In this document: piece by piece, positions 1-8,491 of the stretch
How positions within the stretch are numbered: the first letter of the stretch is position 1
How the letters are laid out: every line of letters starts with the position of its first letter
Origin: a candidate division FCPU426 bacterium
Lineage (GTDB): Bacteria > Oederibacteriota > PGYV01 > Palsa-1178
NCBI GenBank assembly: GCA_003159495.1
Contig: PLPI01000048.1
Coordinates: forward strand, 1-40,000
DNA: 40,000 bases
Direction: 5' to 3'
Made by a program: the position numbers and the translations under genes
The notes under the pieces: generated by a model
Seen by the model: the letters and a program-made list of their open reading frames with translations, nothing else
What the model was told of the DNA's origin: nothing
The model's database searches: none

Positions 1-88
1 ATATACCCCGGATCAGGTAATGTTTGCGGGATTTTCCGACAGTACCTTATTATATTATATGTATGCGCGGCTTAATGCGGACGCCTGA
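1..88 (+). CDS. 3' end of an unidentified gene
   Basis: An open frame enters from the window edge (codons in the frame of base 2) and stops at TGA 86-88. The last 28 residues end in a stretch rich in Tyr, Leu and Met (STLLYYMYARLNADA). It reads like genuine protein, and the next gene starts 11 bases later behind its own Shine-Dalgarno sequence, so the two are probably co-transcribed. Too little is present to name a family. Confidence 0.55.
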   Translation, partial: YTPDQVMFAGFSDSTLLYYMYARLNADA

Positions 89-99
89 CGGGAGCACAA

Positions 100-1140
100 A
101 TGAAAATCAAGGGAGTAAGCTACGATGCCGGGCGCGTCATGGGGACCAACTGGCGGCCGGAATTCAATCCGCGGGTGGTTATTAGGGAGTTTGAAATAAT
201 AAAAAACGACCTTCACTGCAATGCTGTCAGGATTTGCGGGCGTGACATAAAACGGCTGATATTCGCGGCACGGGAAGCATTAAAGCAGGGGTTTGATGTA
301 TGGCTTTCTCCGGAGATGTGGGATAACGGCATGTACGAAACATATTCATATATTAAAAAAACGGCTGAAGCCGCCGAAATGCTCCGCTTACAGTGGCCGG
401 ACAAACTGGTGTTTGTTGTCGGGTCGGAACTGACTCTTTTTATGAGGGGTATCGTACCCGGGAAGCGGTTTCTGGACAGGCTTAAAAATCCCGGCCTGTG
501 GGAAAATGTAAAAGCGGGAAAGCATAACGAACCGCTGGGAAAATTCCTTTCAAGAACCGTTGAAGGCGTGCGGAAAGTATTTCACGGAAAGGTGACATAC
601 GCGTCTCTTATATGGGAAAATGTCGACTGGAACATCTTTGATATTATCGGCGTGGATCATTACTGGGACGACCGCATAAAAGAGAGGTATGTTGATATGC
701 TGGCGCCGTTTTCTTCCTTTAAAAAGCCGGTTGTTATAACCGAGTTCGGGTTCAGGACCTTTACGGGGGCGGATAAGGCCGGCGCAACGGGGCTAGGCAA
801 TGCCGATTATTTTTCCCTTTTCCTGCACAGCCTCCCGATGATTGGAAGGTTTTTCCGGCCCAGGGTAAAGATTATTCACGGACGCGACGAGGCACTGCAG
901 GCGCACAGCCTGACGGAACAGTTAAAAATTCTTGATTCAGCCGGTGTGGAGGGGGGATTTATCATGACGTTTGTATCCCCGATATATCCGTATGATGACG
1001 AGCCGCAATACGACCTTGACAGGGATAATTTCAGCCTTGTTAAAAGTTTTCCGGCGGGAAAACGCGGAGAAACATACCCGGACATGCCGTGGGAACCAAA
1101 GCAGGCATTTTATTCCGTAGCGGAGTATTATAAAAAGTAA
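100..1140 (+). CDS. TIM-barrel glycoside hydrolase-like protein (clan GH-A-like), cytoplasmic
   Basis: A 346-residue protein with no signal peptide or membrane segment, so probably cytoplasmic. The layout fits a (beta/alpha)8 glycosidase. An N-terminal strand 'MKIKGVSYD' resembles actinobacterial proteins often mis-annotated as 'abortive infection protein'. A strand ending VVGSE110 could supply the acid/base Glu, 'GVDHYW' lies near 184-189, and 'VVITEFGF' puts a candidate nucleophile at E215, a typical GH-A strand-7 signature. The C-terminal part (PIYPYDDEPQYDLDRDNFSLVK) is typical of the same group. The start is supported by GGGAG seven bases upstream. A LacI regulator follows 120 bases downstream, which suits a carbohydrate role. 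Fold and candidate catalytic residues are inferred from motifs; the substrate is unknown. Confidence 0.6.
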   Translation: MKIKGVSYDAGRVMGTNWRPEFNPRVVIREFEIIKNDLHCNAVRICGRDIKRLIFAAREALKQGFDVWLSPEMWDNGMYETYSYIKKTAEAAEMLRLQWPDKLVFVVGSELTLFMRGIVPGKRFLDRLKNPGLWENVKAGKHNEPLGKFLSRTVEGVRKVFHGKVTYASLIWENVDWNIFDIIGVDHYWDDRIKERYVDMLAPFSSFKKPVVITEFGFRTFTGADKAGATGLGNADYFSLFLHSLPMIGRFFRPRVKIIHGRDEALQAHSLTEQLKILDSAGVEGGFIMTFVSPIYPYDDEPQYDLDRDNFSLVKSFPAGKRGETYPDMPWEPKQAFYSVAEYYKK

Positions 1141-1150
1141 CGAAGGAATA

Positions 1151-1179
1151 TTGCTATTTTAACAATAAAATAGTAGAAT
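1151..1179 (+). promoter_or_regulatory. Sigma-70-type promoter of the first lacI-family gene
   Basis: TTGCTA (1151-1156), a 17-base spacer, then TAGAAT (1174-1179). It lies 82 bases ahead of the regulator start. The spacer contains a perfect inverted repeat listed separately. Confidence 0.5.
1154..1173. promoter_or_regulatory. Candidate operator: perfect 8-bp inverted repeat inside the promoter
   Basis: CTATTTTA (1154-1161) and TAAAATAG (1166-1173) are perfect inverted arms around a 4-base centre, sitting between the -35 and -10 boxes. LacI-family proteins bind such palindromes as dimers, so autorepression by the adjacent gene product is a reasonable inference. A second self-complementary pair, CGCGCG at 1184-1189 and 1201-1206, follows just after the -10. 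Confidence 0.4.
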
Positions 1180-1260
1180 AATACGCGCGGATAAGACTAT
1201 CGCGCGAAGGCAAAATTTAAAATTTAAAACCAATAAGTGTAAAGCGCGGAGGAGGTTTCC

Positions 1261-2268
1261 ATGAGTATAACAATAAAAGATGTTGCAAAAAGGGCGGGTG
1301 TTTCACATACCACCGTTTCCATGGTGGTTCATGATGACAAGCGCATAACCGCGGAAACCAAGAAAAAAGTCCTGGCGGCAATTGAGGAGCTGAAATACCA
1401 CCCGAACTACCTTGCGCGCGGGCTGGTCCAGGGGAAAACAAATACCATCGCCATAATGGCAACTTTTTTCTCGTCATTTTTTGAAATGAATTTTTTAAAG
1501 GGTATAGAGCAGGAAATGGGCGACTCTGAATTTCAGATAAACGAATATTCGACACGCGGCAGACCCGGGGTAAAACAGCAGATAATGGAACAGATATTAT
1601 ACGGCAAAAGGGCGGATGTGCTTATATTGCTCTCCATAAAACCGGATAAATCAATTTTAGACGAGTTTAAGAAGAACGAACTGCCGATTATACTTATAGA
1701 AGAAGAAATGAAAGGCGCGCATACTTTAAAGACCGATAATTATAAGGGCGGCTTTCTTGCCGGGGAATATCTGGTGAAAAAAGGGCGCAAAAATATCGGG
1801 GTTATCGTCGGGGAAATAAACGGCGATGAGGTGGGTACGAGCCCGGATGAGCGCCTGCGCGGATTTAAAAGGGCGCTTGAGGACGGCGGGGTTGCTTTTA
1901 ACAAGAACCTTTTAATACAGATAAAGAACTTTGATTACAGGGACGGGAAAGAGGCGCTGAAGGAATATTTAACAGCAGGGGCAAAACTTGACGCGGTCTT
2001 TTGCGCGGCCGGGGATTATGTGGCCATGGGGTTTCTTGAGGAAGCAAAACGGCAGGGTGTAAAGGTGCCGCAGGATATAGCGGTTGTCGGATACGACGAC
2101 CTGGAGATGTCGGCGATTGTAAATCCGCCGCTTACCACTATAAAACAGTCGATAACAGAACTGGGCAGGGAAGCTTTTAAAATTTCAGTTGATGCGGCGG
2201 CCGGGAAACTGAAAGAACCGAAGATAATAGTACTTGCCCCGGAGCTTAAAATAAGGGAATCTGCTTAA
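1261..2268 (+). CDS. LacI/GalR-family transcriptional regulator
   Basis: A 335-residue protein of normal LacI-family length. The N-terminal HTH reads ITIKDVAKRAGVSHTTVSMV (residues 3-22), followed by the hinge helix region 'HPNYLARGLVQGKT' that enters the minor groove. The rest is a periplasmic-binding-protein-like sensor: 'VKTDNYKGGFLAGEYLVKKG'-type linker, 'DAVFCAAGDYVAMGFL', 'VVGYDDLEMSAIVNPPLTTIKQ' and the terminal 'LKIRESA', all classical. GGAGGAGG lies at the right distance from the ATG. It is clearly paralogous to the regulator at 8534-9538 (shared TIKD-AK, KTN-IA, TFFSS segments). The effector is probably a sugar; the nearest plausible target is the upstream glycosidase-like gene or its own promoter. 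Confidence 0.93.
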   Translation: MSITIKDVAKRAGVSHTTVSMVVHDDKRITAETKKKVLAAIEELKYHPNYLARGLVQGKTNTIAIMATFFSSFFEMNFLKGIEQEMGDSEFQINEYSTRGRPGVKQQIMEQILYGKRADVLILLSIKPDKSILDEFKKNELPIILIEEEMKGAHTLKTDNYKGGFLAGEYLVKKGRKNIGVIVGEINGDEVGTSPDERLRGFKRALEDGGVAFNKNLLIQIKNFDYRDGKEALKEYLTAGAKLDAVFCAAGDYVAMGFLEEAKRQGVKVPQDIAVVGYDDLEMSAIVNPPLTTIKQSITELGREAFKISVDAAAGKLKEPKIIVLAPELKIRESA

Positions 2269-2285
2269 ATAAGCGTCGCATAGGG

Positions 2286-2314
2286 TTGACATTAGAGGTT
2301 TTGTGTGATATATA
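2286..2314 (+). promoter_or_regulatory. Strong sigma-70-type promoter of the TPT-repeat protein gene
   Basis: TTGACA (2286-2291), exactly 17 bases, then TATATA (2309-2314), preceded by a TGTGA stretch. Predicted transcription start is about 2321, with a ribosome site GGAGGGTAGG at 2338-2347 before the ATG at 2352. Confidence 0.7.
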
Positions 2315-2351
2315 AGATGAAGCTATAGAAATTTTCTGGAGGGTAGGTTTG

Positions 2352-3575
2352 ATGAGATTAAGGATTTTTGTGTTTATTTCCGCCATTATATTATTTTTGT
2401 CATCAACTGTAATGATTTTTGGGGATGGCTCTCCTACGGTAACACCAACAGTAACCGAAACATCAACCGAGGCAGATTCGCCGACGGTTACACCTTCATC
2501 AACGGAATCGGAATCACCTACAATAACACAAACATCAACCGAAGAAGATTCGGCGACAGTAACGCCTTCATCGACTGAGTCTGGTACTGAAACGGCAACA
2601 TTGACAGCCACTGCAACATCAACAGAAGCGGATACGGTGACAGCAACGCCGACATCAACCGAGGCTGATTCGCCAACGGTAACGCCGTCATCAACGGAGT
2701 CGGGAACTTTAACATTGACAGCCACGTCAACATCAACAGAAGCGGACACGGCGACAGCGACGTCAACATCCACGGAAGCTGATTCTCCGACAGTGACGCC
2801 GACATCGACCGAGGCTGATTCGCCTACAGCTACATTTACTGCCACAGATTCAATAACACCGACAATAACAGAGACATCATCGAATACAGGAACATATACC
2901 GCAACCATGACAATAACAGAAACAGATACGGTTACGCCTACCTTTACAGATTCACCGACTGTAACCGAAACATGGACGGAATCGGAGACGCCAACTATTA
3001 CAATGACTTCGACGGAATTACCTTCACCGAGCGTTTCTCCGACGATAACAGAGACCGCAACCGGATCCGCAACCCCGTCTGTGACGGAAACGGCCTCCGA
3101 ATCCGCGACCCAGACCATAACGCCTACTCAGACAGAGACGGGTACGGCAACTATTACCCCGACAATAACAGAAACGGCCTCCGGTACGGTAACCGGTACG
3201 GTTACTGCCACTATAACCGGAACTGAAACAGAGACGGCCAGCCCGACAGTTACCGCAACAATTACACCGACCATGACCGAAACTGTTTCTCCGACAACGG
3301 CGGCGGATACATTTACGCCGACAGCCGTGGATTCTTTTACGGAGACTGTTACGCCTTCATTTACACCCACTTTCACATTGACGTCCACGACAACTTTCAC
3401 GTTAACTTCCACGCCGACATTCACGCTGACGTTTACGCCGACTTTCACATATACGGTTACGTCAACGGGCACGGCGACGGTCACGCAGACAGCGACACCA
3501 ACATTTACGCCGCAGATAACATTTACATCTACGCAGACTGTAACGTTAACACCGACTGCGACGGCAACGGTTGAG
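2352..3575 (+). repeat. Degenerate in-frame repeat tract encoding TPT/STEAD units
   Basis: The DNA is built of degenerate ACN-rich units (for example variants of 'acatcaaccgaggctgattcgcc' recurring around 2460, 2530, 2655 and 2810). The repeats differ mostly at third codon positions, which indicates an old, protein-level repeat rather than a recent tandem duplication. The reverse strand is accidentally open through the same tract. Confidence 0.6.
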
Positions 3576-3866
3576 ACCTGGGAGTATTATCCAAATCCCG
3601 TGAATCCCGTAACCCAGGTGCTGAATATAGCTGTTGATTATTCCGGAGATATGGACGATGTAACCCTTTTAATATACACCACGGGCATGCGCAAGGTAAG
3701 GGTGATAGATTTTGGCGCCGTGGCCGCGGGTAATAAGATAATTACAACGCCGTCGGGAAGCCTGTCGGGATTGAGCCGGGGCGCGTACTATACCGTAATA
3801 ACAGGGACAAAACACAGCGGAGGCTCCGTGGTCTCCGGCATTAAAACCATACTGATATTTTACTGA
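2352..3866 (+). CDS. Secreted Thr/Pro/Ser/Glu ('TPT') repeat protein with C-terminal sorting/Ig-like domain
   Basis: A 504-residue protein. I place the start at ATG 2352, directly after a TTG that is also in frame. The N-terminus is a signal peptide (RLRIFVFISAIILFLSSTVMIFG). Residues ~28-400 are low-complexity Thr/Ser/Pro repeats. The first half carries acidic repeats of the form STEADSPTVTPSSTES, and the last ~100 residues of the repeat switch to aromatic FTPTFTLTST-type units without acids. The final ~100 residues form a folded domain that opens with 'YYPNPVNPVTQVLNIAV' and ends in '..SGIKTILIFY'. This resembles the FlgD-Ig/Por-type C-terminal domains found on exported proteins in Bacteroidetes-like and candidate-phylum genomes. 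A cell-surface or extracellular stalk, possibly glycosylated on Thr, is inferred. Confidence 0.75.
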   Translation: MRLRIFVFISAIILFLSSTVMIFGDGSPTVTPTVTETSTEADSPTVTPSSTESESPTITQTSTEEDSATVTPSSTESGTETATLTATATSTEADTVTATPTSTEADSPTVTPSSTESGTLTLTATSTSTEADTATATSTSTEADSPTVTPTSTEADSPTATFTATDSITPTITETSSNTGTYTATMTITETDTVTPTFTDSPTVTETWTESETPTITMTSTELPSPSVSPTITETATGSATPSVTETASESATQTITPTQTETGTATITPTITETASGTVTGTVTATITGTETETASPTVTATITPTMTETVSPTTAADTFTPTAVDSFTETVTPSFTPTFTLTSTTTFTLTSTPTFTLTFTPTFTYTVTSTGTATVTQTATPTFTPQITFTSTQTVTLTPTATATVETWEYYPNPVNPVTQVLNIAVDYSGDMDDVTLLIYTTGMRKVRVIDFGAVAAGNKIITTPSGSLSGLSRGAYYTVITGTKHSGGSVVSGIKTILIFY

Positions 3867-3981
3867 TATGGATTTTTAAAATAGCGCTAAAATCGGTTTA
3901 TACCGTACAGTCCTGTCAAATCATTATTAATTTCTTTTGGAACTATTCGGGATTAACGCACGTCTAAATGTTGTTATCAGG

Positions 3982-4009
3982 TTTACAGGAATTTTTTTTG
4001 TGATATACT
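3982..4009 (+). promoter_or_regulatory. Promoter of the TolC-MacA-MacB operon
   Basis: TTTACA (3982-3987), a 16-base spacer, then TATACT (4004-4009) with an extended -10 (TGaTATACT from 4001). The predicted start near 4016 leaves a ~50-base leader before ATG 4067 and argues against the upstream in-frame ATG at 4031. Confidence 0.65.
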
Positions 4010-4066
4010 TAGGCAGTCTAATTATTCATAATGTTAAGTATTATACTCTTTAAAGAAGGGAATCTT

Positions 4067-5380
4067 ATGGCGAAAAAATTGTTTCCTGCACTGTTGTTGA
4101 TATTTTCGGCTTTTTCAGCATCTCTTTTTGCCGGCGACCTTACCTGGGATTTGTGCGTTAATGAAGCGCTGAAAAACTCGCTTTCATTGATATCGGCCAG
4201 GGAAATATTGAACCAGGCCAGGGCGGCAAGCTGGATGCCCGTAAGTTCAGCGCTGCCGCAAATATCGGCTTCGGCCTCGGGTTCCAAATCGGGCAATGAA
4301 CCCGGAGTGGACGCCACGCCGACGATATTGAACGGGATTTCTTACAATCCGGCCAACACGTACGATGAAAACTACTCATACGGATTGACCGCAAAACAGC
4401 TCATCTTTGACGGATTTGACAACACCCAGCAGATACTAAAGGCGTCGGAAGACCTGAAAGCCGCGGAACTTAATTATAAAATAGCGTCAAGCCAGGTAAG
4501 ATATAATTTAAAACAATCGTATGCAAACCTTATGAAGGCGCAAAGAATGGTTGTTATAACCGGGCAGATTTATGACCTCAGGACAAAACAGTATGGCGAC
4601 TTAAAATTGAGGTATGGCGCGGGAACCGAGAACAAAGGCGACCTTATGTATTCGGAAGCGGATATGGAACAGGCCAAATTTGAACAGGACCAGGCGGTAA
4701 GGGATTTGGAACTTGCAAAGCTTGATTTCGGGAACAAGCTCGGAAGGGATAAAACGGACGACATAGTCTTAAAAGAGGATTTTACAACTACCGAGAACTC
4801 GGACAAGGACCCCGATTTTGACGCGCTTATGAAGACAAATTATTCGCAGCTTCTTGCCGCGGCGCAGGTGCGCTCGGCGGGATACGCGCTCGGCTCCACG
4901 ATCAGCTCAATGCTCCCGACGGCTTATCTTGACGGGAGCCTTGGAAGAGGCGGCTCTGAACTGATGCCGCAGAATACGCAGTGGTCATTCGGAGTTGATA
5001 TTTCATTTTCAATATTTGACGGCGGGAAATCAGCCGCCCAGACGGCCCAGGCATCGGCCGCGCTATCCCAGGCAAAAGCGGATGAAAAATCATCCGACCA
5101 GCAGGCTTTATACACCCTGGAAAATTCATGGAACGCATTTAAAGACGCGGTATTGACGCTTGCCGTACAGAATAATTATCTGATTGCGGACCAGGAACGC
5201 GCGAAAATAGCGGACGCGCAATATACGACGGGTTTGATTGTTTTTAACGACTGGACAATAATACAGGACAGCCTTGTATCCGCGCAGAAATCATTTGTGG
5301 CGGCTCAGGCCCAGTTACTAATATCTGAAGCTGCCTGGGTGCAGGCAAAAGGAGGAACTCTTGAAGACGATATCAGATAA
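4067..5380 (+). CDS. tolC: TolC-family outer-membrane efflux channel
   Basis: A 437-residue precursor. The start at 4067 gives a clean signal peptide (MAKKLFPALLLIFSAFSASLFA|GDL) with AAGAAGGG seven bases upstream; an in-frame ATG at 4031 would bury it. The mature protein shows the TolC duplicated pattern: 'LTWDLCVNEALKNSLSLISARE' at the start of repeat 1, 'LPQISASASGSKSG' and 'YGLTAKQLIFDGFDN' strands, long helices, then the second repeat with 'FGVDISFSIFDGGKSAAQTAQA' and a C-terminal 'AAQAQLLISEAAWVQAKGG'. It is the exit duct for the MacA/MacB-like exporter encoded next, and it overlaps the adaptor gene by 20 bases. The family is clear; the substrate is unknown. Confidence 0.88.
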   Translation: MAKKLFPALLLIFSAFSASLFAGDLTWDLCVNEALKNSLSLISAREILNQARAASWMPVSSALPQISASASGSKSGNEPGVDATPTILNGISYNPANTYDENYSYGLTAKQLIFDGFDNTQQILKASEDLKAAELNYKIASSQVRYNLKQSYANLMKAQRMVVITGQIYDLRTKQYGDLKLRYGAGTENKGDLMYSEADMEQAKFEQDQAVRDLELAKLDFGNKLGRDKTDDIVLKEDFTTTENSDKDPDFDALMKTNYSQLLAAAQVRSAGYALGSTISSMLPTAYLDGSLGRGGSELMPQNTQWSFGVDISFSIFDGGKSAAQTAQASAALSQAKADEKSSDQQALYTLENSWNAFKDAVLTLAVQNNYLIADQERAKIADAQYTTGLIVFNDWTIIQDSLVSAQKSFVAAQAQLLISEAAWVQAKGGTLEDDIR

Positions 5381-6359
5381 AAAATCAGGCGCAATCTGGT
5401 GGATTGCCGCGCTGGTCATTGTTGCTATTATTGCGTTTTTCATATTTAAACCGAAAAAATCATCGGAAGTAACGGTTGAATACCAGGCCAAGCTGGGGAA
5501 CATAAAAGTTTCCGTAAGCACTACCGGTGTTATTCAGCCGCAGAACAGGATTGCCATCAGCCCGCAGATACCCGGCAGGCTGGAATCCGTTTCTGTCGTC
5601 GAGGGCGACTATGTAAAAAAGGGGCAGATACTCGCCTATATGAGCTCTACCGACAGGGCGGCATTGCTTGACGCGGCGCGTTCCCAGGGCGAAAAAAACA
5701 TGCAGGAATGGGAAGACACATATAAACCCATACCTTTGATAGCCCCGATAAACGGGCAGGTTATAGTGCAGACCATCAGGCCGGGCCAGTCAATATCGAC
5801 CACGGACGCGGTTATTGTACTTTCTGACAGGCTAATAGTCCAGGCCCAGGTCGACGAAACTGATATCGGAAAGCTGAAGCTTGGACAGAAGGCAAACATA
5901 AGCCTTGACGCGTACCCGAACACAATAATCGAGGGGACCGTTGACCATATAAATTATGAGTCATTGACTGTTAATAACGTAACTATATACGAGGTGGATA
6001 TTCTTCCAAAAAAAGTGCCCGACTTTTTCCGTTCCGGCATGTCGGCGAATATAGACGTTGTTGAACAGGAAAAGGATAATGTAGTGCTCCTGCCGGAGGA
6101 AGCGGTGAAGACCATTGACGGTAAAACTTTTGTTTTTGTGAAGACAGCTGATGCGAAAAAACCTGAGAAACGTGAAATTGTCACAGGGCTTATAAATGAC
6201 GACGATGATACAGAGGAAATAGTTTCGGGTTTAAACGCCGGCGATATTGTGGTTGTCAAAAAGAAAACTTATGTGGCGTCAACAGGGGCGCAGACAGTAA
6301 ATCCTTTTATGCCTTCAAGGGCGCCGTATACTCCAAGCGGAGGGGGCCATTCTCACTAA
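5361..6359 (+). CDS. macA: Periplasmic adaptor (membrane fusion protein), MacA/HlyD family
   Basis: A 332-residue protein starting at TTG 5361 with GGAGG five bases upstream, inside the end of tolC. One membrane helix (residues ~12-29) anchors it. Then follow the barrel-sandwich (lipoyl-like) halves 'ISPQIPGRLESVSVVEGDYVKKGQIL' and 'IAPINGQVIVQTIRPGQSIS', and a beta-barrel and membrane-proximal domain ('QAQVDETDIGKLKLGQKANISLDAYP', 'VVLLPEEAVKTIDGKTFVFVK'). The alpha-hairpin that normally lies between the lipoyl halves and reaches the TolC tip is only ~25 residues (~98-123), far shorter than in E. coli MacA. The C-terminus ends in a Gly-His tail (GGGHSH). It pairs with the neighbouring tolC and macB genes. 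Confidence 0.85.
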   Translation: MKTISDKKSGAIWWIAALVIVAIIAFFIFKPKKSSEVTVEYQAKLGNIKVSVSTTGVIQPQNRIAISPQIPGRLESVSVVEGDYVKKGQILAYMSSTDRAALLDAARSQGEKNMQEWEDTYKPIPLIAPINGQVIVQTIRPGQSISTTDAVIVLSDRLIVQAQVDETDIGKLKLGQKANISLDAYPNTIIEGTVDHINYESLTVNNVTIYEVDILPKKVPDFFRSGMSANIDVVEQEKDNVVLLPEEAVKTIDGKTFVFVKTADAKKPEKREIVTGLINDDDDTEEIVSGLNAGDIVVVKKKTYVASTGAQTVNPFMPSRAPYTPSGGGHSH

Positions 6360-6424
6360 GGAAATGGTTTAGTACGGCAGTAATCAATGTTGATAGATTA
6401 AAGAATCAATAGATGAGGTAACTG

Positions 6425-8392
6425 ATGAATATTATCGAGATAAAGAAGCTGAACAAAACATACAGGACCGGAAAAGTTGAATTCAAGGCGCTTGACGATG
6501 TATCGGTAACCGTCGAAAGGGGCGAGTTTGTCGCCATAATGGGGCCGTCAGGTTCCGGGAAATCAACACTCATGCACCTTATGGGATTTCTTGATTCGCC
6601 AGATTCTGGTTCTTACATCATTAACGGCAGGGAAACTTCGGGACTCTCGGACGATGAATACGCGCAGCTGCGCTCCTCTGTTATCGGTTTTGTGTTCCAG
6701 CAGTTTCACCTGCTTGCAAGGGAAAGTACCATTGAAAACATCGAGCTTCCGCTTATTTACGCCGGAAATACGGATTCAAACGGCAGGGGATTAAAATTAT
6801 TGAAAGACGTCGGGCTTTCTTCCAAGGAAAATAATATGCCCAATGAATTATCCGGAGGCGAAAGGCAGAGAGTGGCGGTTTCAAGGGCGCTTATCAACGA
6901 CCCGGATATAATACTCGCGGATGAACCGACGGGAAACCTTGATTCAAAGAGCCAGACCGAGATAATGGAGCTGTTGTCAAATCTGAATAAAAACGGCAAG
7001 ACAGTCATCGTGGTTACCCATGACGAAGAGGTTTCGGAATATGCGGCAAGGATAATAAAGATCAGGGACGGAAAAGTCGTATCCGATGAAAAGAAAATAG
7101 GAAAAAATTACATAGCACCAAAAGATTTGGATGTAAAAAAAGAAAATGAAAAGTCGACCGCAAAACCCGTGATAACAAGGATAGAGTTCGTCGATTATAT
7201 AAAGCAGGCTTATAATTCAATTTTAGGGAACAAAATGCGTTCCATTTTATCAATGCTCGGCATACTAATAGGAGTGGCCGCGGTTATTGCCATGCTCGGA
7301 GTGGGCCAGGGGGCAAAAGACTCGATAGCAAAAAGCCTCTCTTCCCTCGGTTCAAACCTTTTGACCGTTATTCCCGGGAATTTTCATATGGGCGGAGTTT
7401 CGCTTGGAACCGCAACAGTGACACGTTTTACGGAGCAGGACATTGAGGCCCTGGAAAAATTGCCGGATGTTAAATATGTGTCCGGCACAGTGAGCGGAAG
7501 GGCCCAGGTGGTATTCGGCGGCAAGAACTGGAACACATCCGTACAGGGAGTAGGCGTTAATTATCCTGTAATGAGAAATTCGGTCCCCTCATACGGGGCG
7601 TTTTTTACGGATGAAGACATGCGTTCCAGGAACAGAGTCTGCCTCCTCGGGCAGACGGTTATAAACAATCTGTTCGGCGACGCAAATCCCGTCGGCAGGG
7701 AAATAAAGATCAACAGGATAGCTTTTAAAGTTATCGGCGTTCTGCCCTTAAAAGGAGCGACCGGTTTCAGGGACCAGGATGATATTATTATCCTGCCGTT
7801 ATCCACGGCAATGTACAGGCTTCTGGGGAAAATTTATATAGATTCGATAGATGTGCAGGTTAAAGATATGAACCTTATGGACGCCGCCGAGGATGAAATA
7901 ACGCAGGTGATCAGAAAAAAACACAGGATTACGAACCCCGACGACACCAGTTTTCAAATTATGAATATGGCGGAACTGCAGAAAACTTTTGCTCAGACAT
8001 CGGAAGCCATGTCGCTATTGCTCGGATTTATAGCCGCAATTTCACTTCTGGTCGGAGGCATAGGCATAATGAATATTATGCTCGTGTCCGTTACGGAACG
8101 CACAAGGGAAATAGGCCTCAGAAAGGCAATAGGGGCTAAACGGAAGGATATTTTAACACAGTTTCTTATCGAAGCCGTACTGATGACGTTTTTGGGCGGC
8201 GTTGCCGGAATAATACTCGGCGGTTTGATTGCCCTGCTTATTTCGGTATTCGCAAAATGGAACGTTGAAGTATCGGCCGTAGCAATAATAGGAGTTACCC
8301 TGTTTTCAATCGCCGTAGGGGTTGTATTCGGGATTACGCCGGCAAGAAAAGCCGCGGAGTTAAGCCCTATAGACGCGCTGAGATATGAATAA
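6425..8392 (+). CDS. macB: MacB-type ABC exporter (ATPase fused to permease)
   Basis: A 655-residue protein, the standard MacB length. The N-terminal ATPase has Walker A GPSGSGKST (40-48), the Q-loop 'FVFQQFHLL', signature LSGGERQR (~141-148), Walker B 'IILADEP' and the H-loop 'VVTHDEE'. A linker leads to TM1 (~265-290, 'RSILSMLGILIGVAAVIAMLG'), a large periplasmic domain (~300-520), and three C-terminal helices including 'VGGIGIMNIMLVSVTERTREIGLRKAIGA', the hallmark of MacB/FtsX-like mechanotransmission permeases. The order tolC-macA-macB indicates a complete tripartite pump for periplasmic substrates such as peptides or lipids (family knowledge; substrate not inferable). Confidence 0.93.
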   Translation: MNIIEIKKLNKTYRTGKVEFKALDDVSVTVERGEFVAIMGPSGSGKSTLMHLMGFLDSPDSGSYIINGRETSGLSDDEYAQLRSSVIGFVFQQFHLLARESTIENIELPLIYAGNTDSNGRGLKLLKDVGLSSKENNMPNELSGGERQRVAVSRALINDPDIILADEPTGNLDSKSQTEIMELLSNLNKNGKTVIVVTHDEEVSEYAARIIKIRDGKVVSDEKKIGKNYIAPKDLDVKKENEKSTAKPVITRIEFVDYIKQAYNSILGNKMRSILSMLGILIGVAAVIAMLGVGQGAKDSIAKSLSSLGSNLLTVIPGNFHMGGVSLGTATVTRFTEQDIEALEKLPDVKYVSGTVSGRAQVVFGGKNWNTSVQGVGVNYPVMRNSVPSYGAFFTDEDMRSRNRVCLLGQTVINNLFGDANPVGREIKINRIAFKVIGVLPLKGATGFRDQDDIIILPLSTAMYRLLGKIYIDSIDVQVKDMNLMDAAEDEITQVIRKKHRITNPDDTSFQIMNMAELQKTFAQTSEAMSLLLGFIAAISLLVGGIGIMNIMLVSVTERTREIGLRKAIGAKRKDILTQFLIEAVLMTFLGGVAGIILGGLIALLISVFAKWNVEVSAVAIIGVTLFSIAVGVVFGITPARKAAELSPIDALRYE

Positions 8393-8461
8393 CACGGCAC
8401 ATAAAGTATTTATTTAATCTTTTAATACAATAAATATCCCTCCCTGTGAGCATTTAATAGC

Positions 8462-8491
8462 TTGCCATAAAACCATTGCATAGTATATACT
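8462..8491 (+). promoter_or_regulatory. Promoter of the second lacI-family gene
   Basis: TTGCCA (8462-8467), an 18-base spacer and TATACT (8486-8491). The ATG at 8534 follows a GAGGG at 8522-8526. Confidence 0.5.

Noticed and set aside
1184-1206. CGCGCG pair as a riboswitch or attenuator hairpin
   Set aside because: The arms are only six bases and no terminator or conserved RNA features follow; kept only as part of the operator note.
2246-3118. 290-codon open frame on the minus strand with Val-Ser-Val repeats
   Set aside because: It is the mirror of the ACN-rich repeat of the TPT protein, with no independent start signals. The + strand gene has a signal peptide, promoter and ribosome site.
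2352-3575. CRISPR array or satellite DNA
   Set aside because: Units are degenerate, in frame and without unique spacers; the repetition is at protein level.
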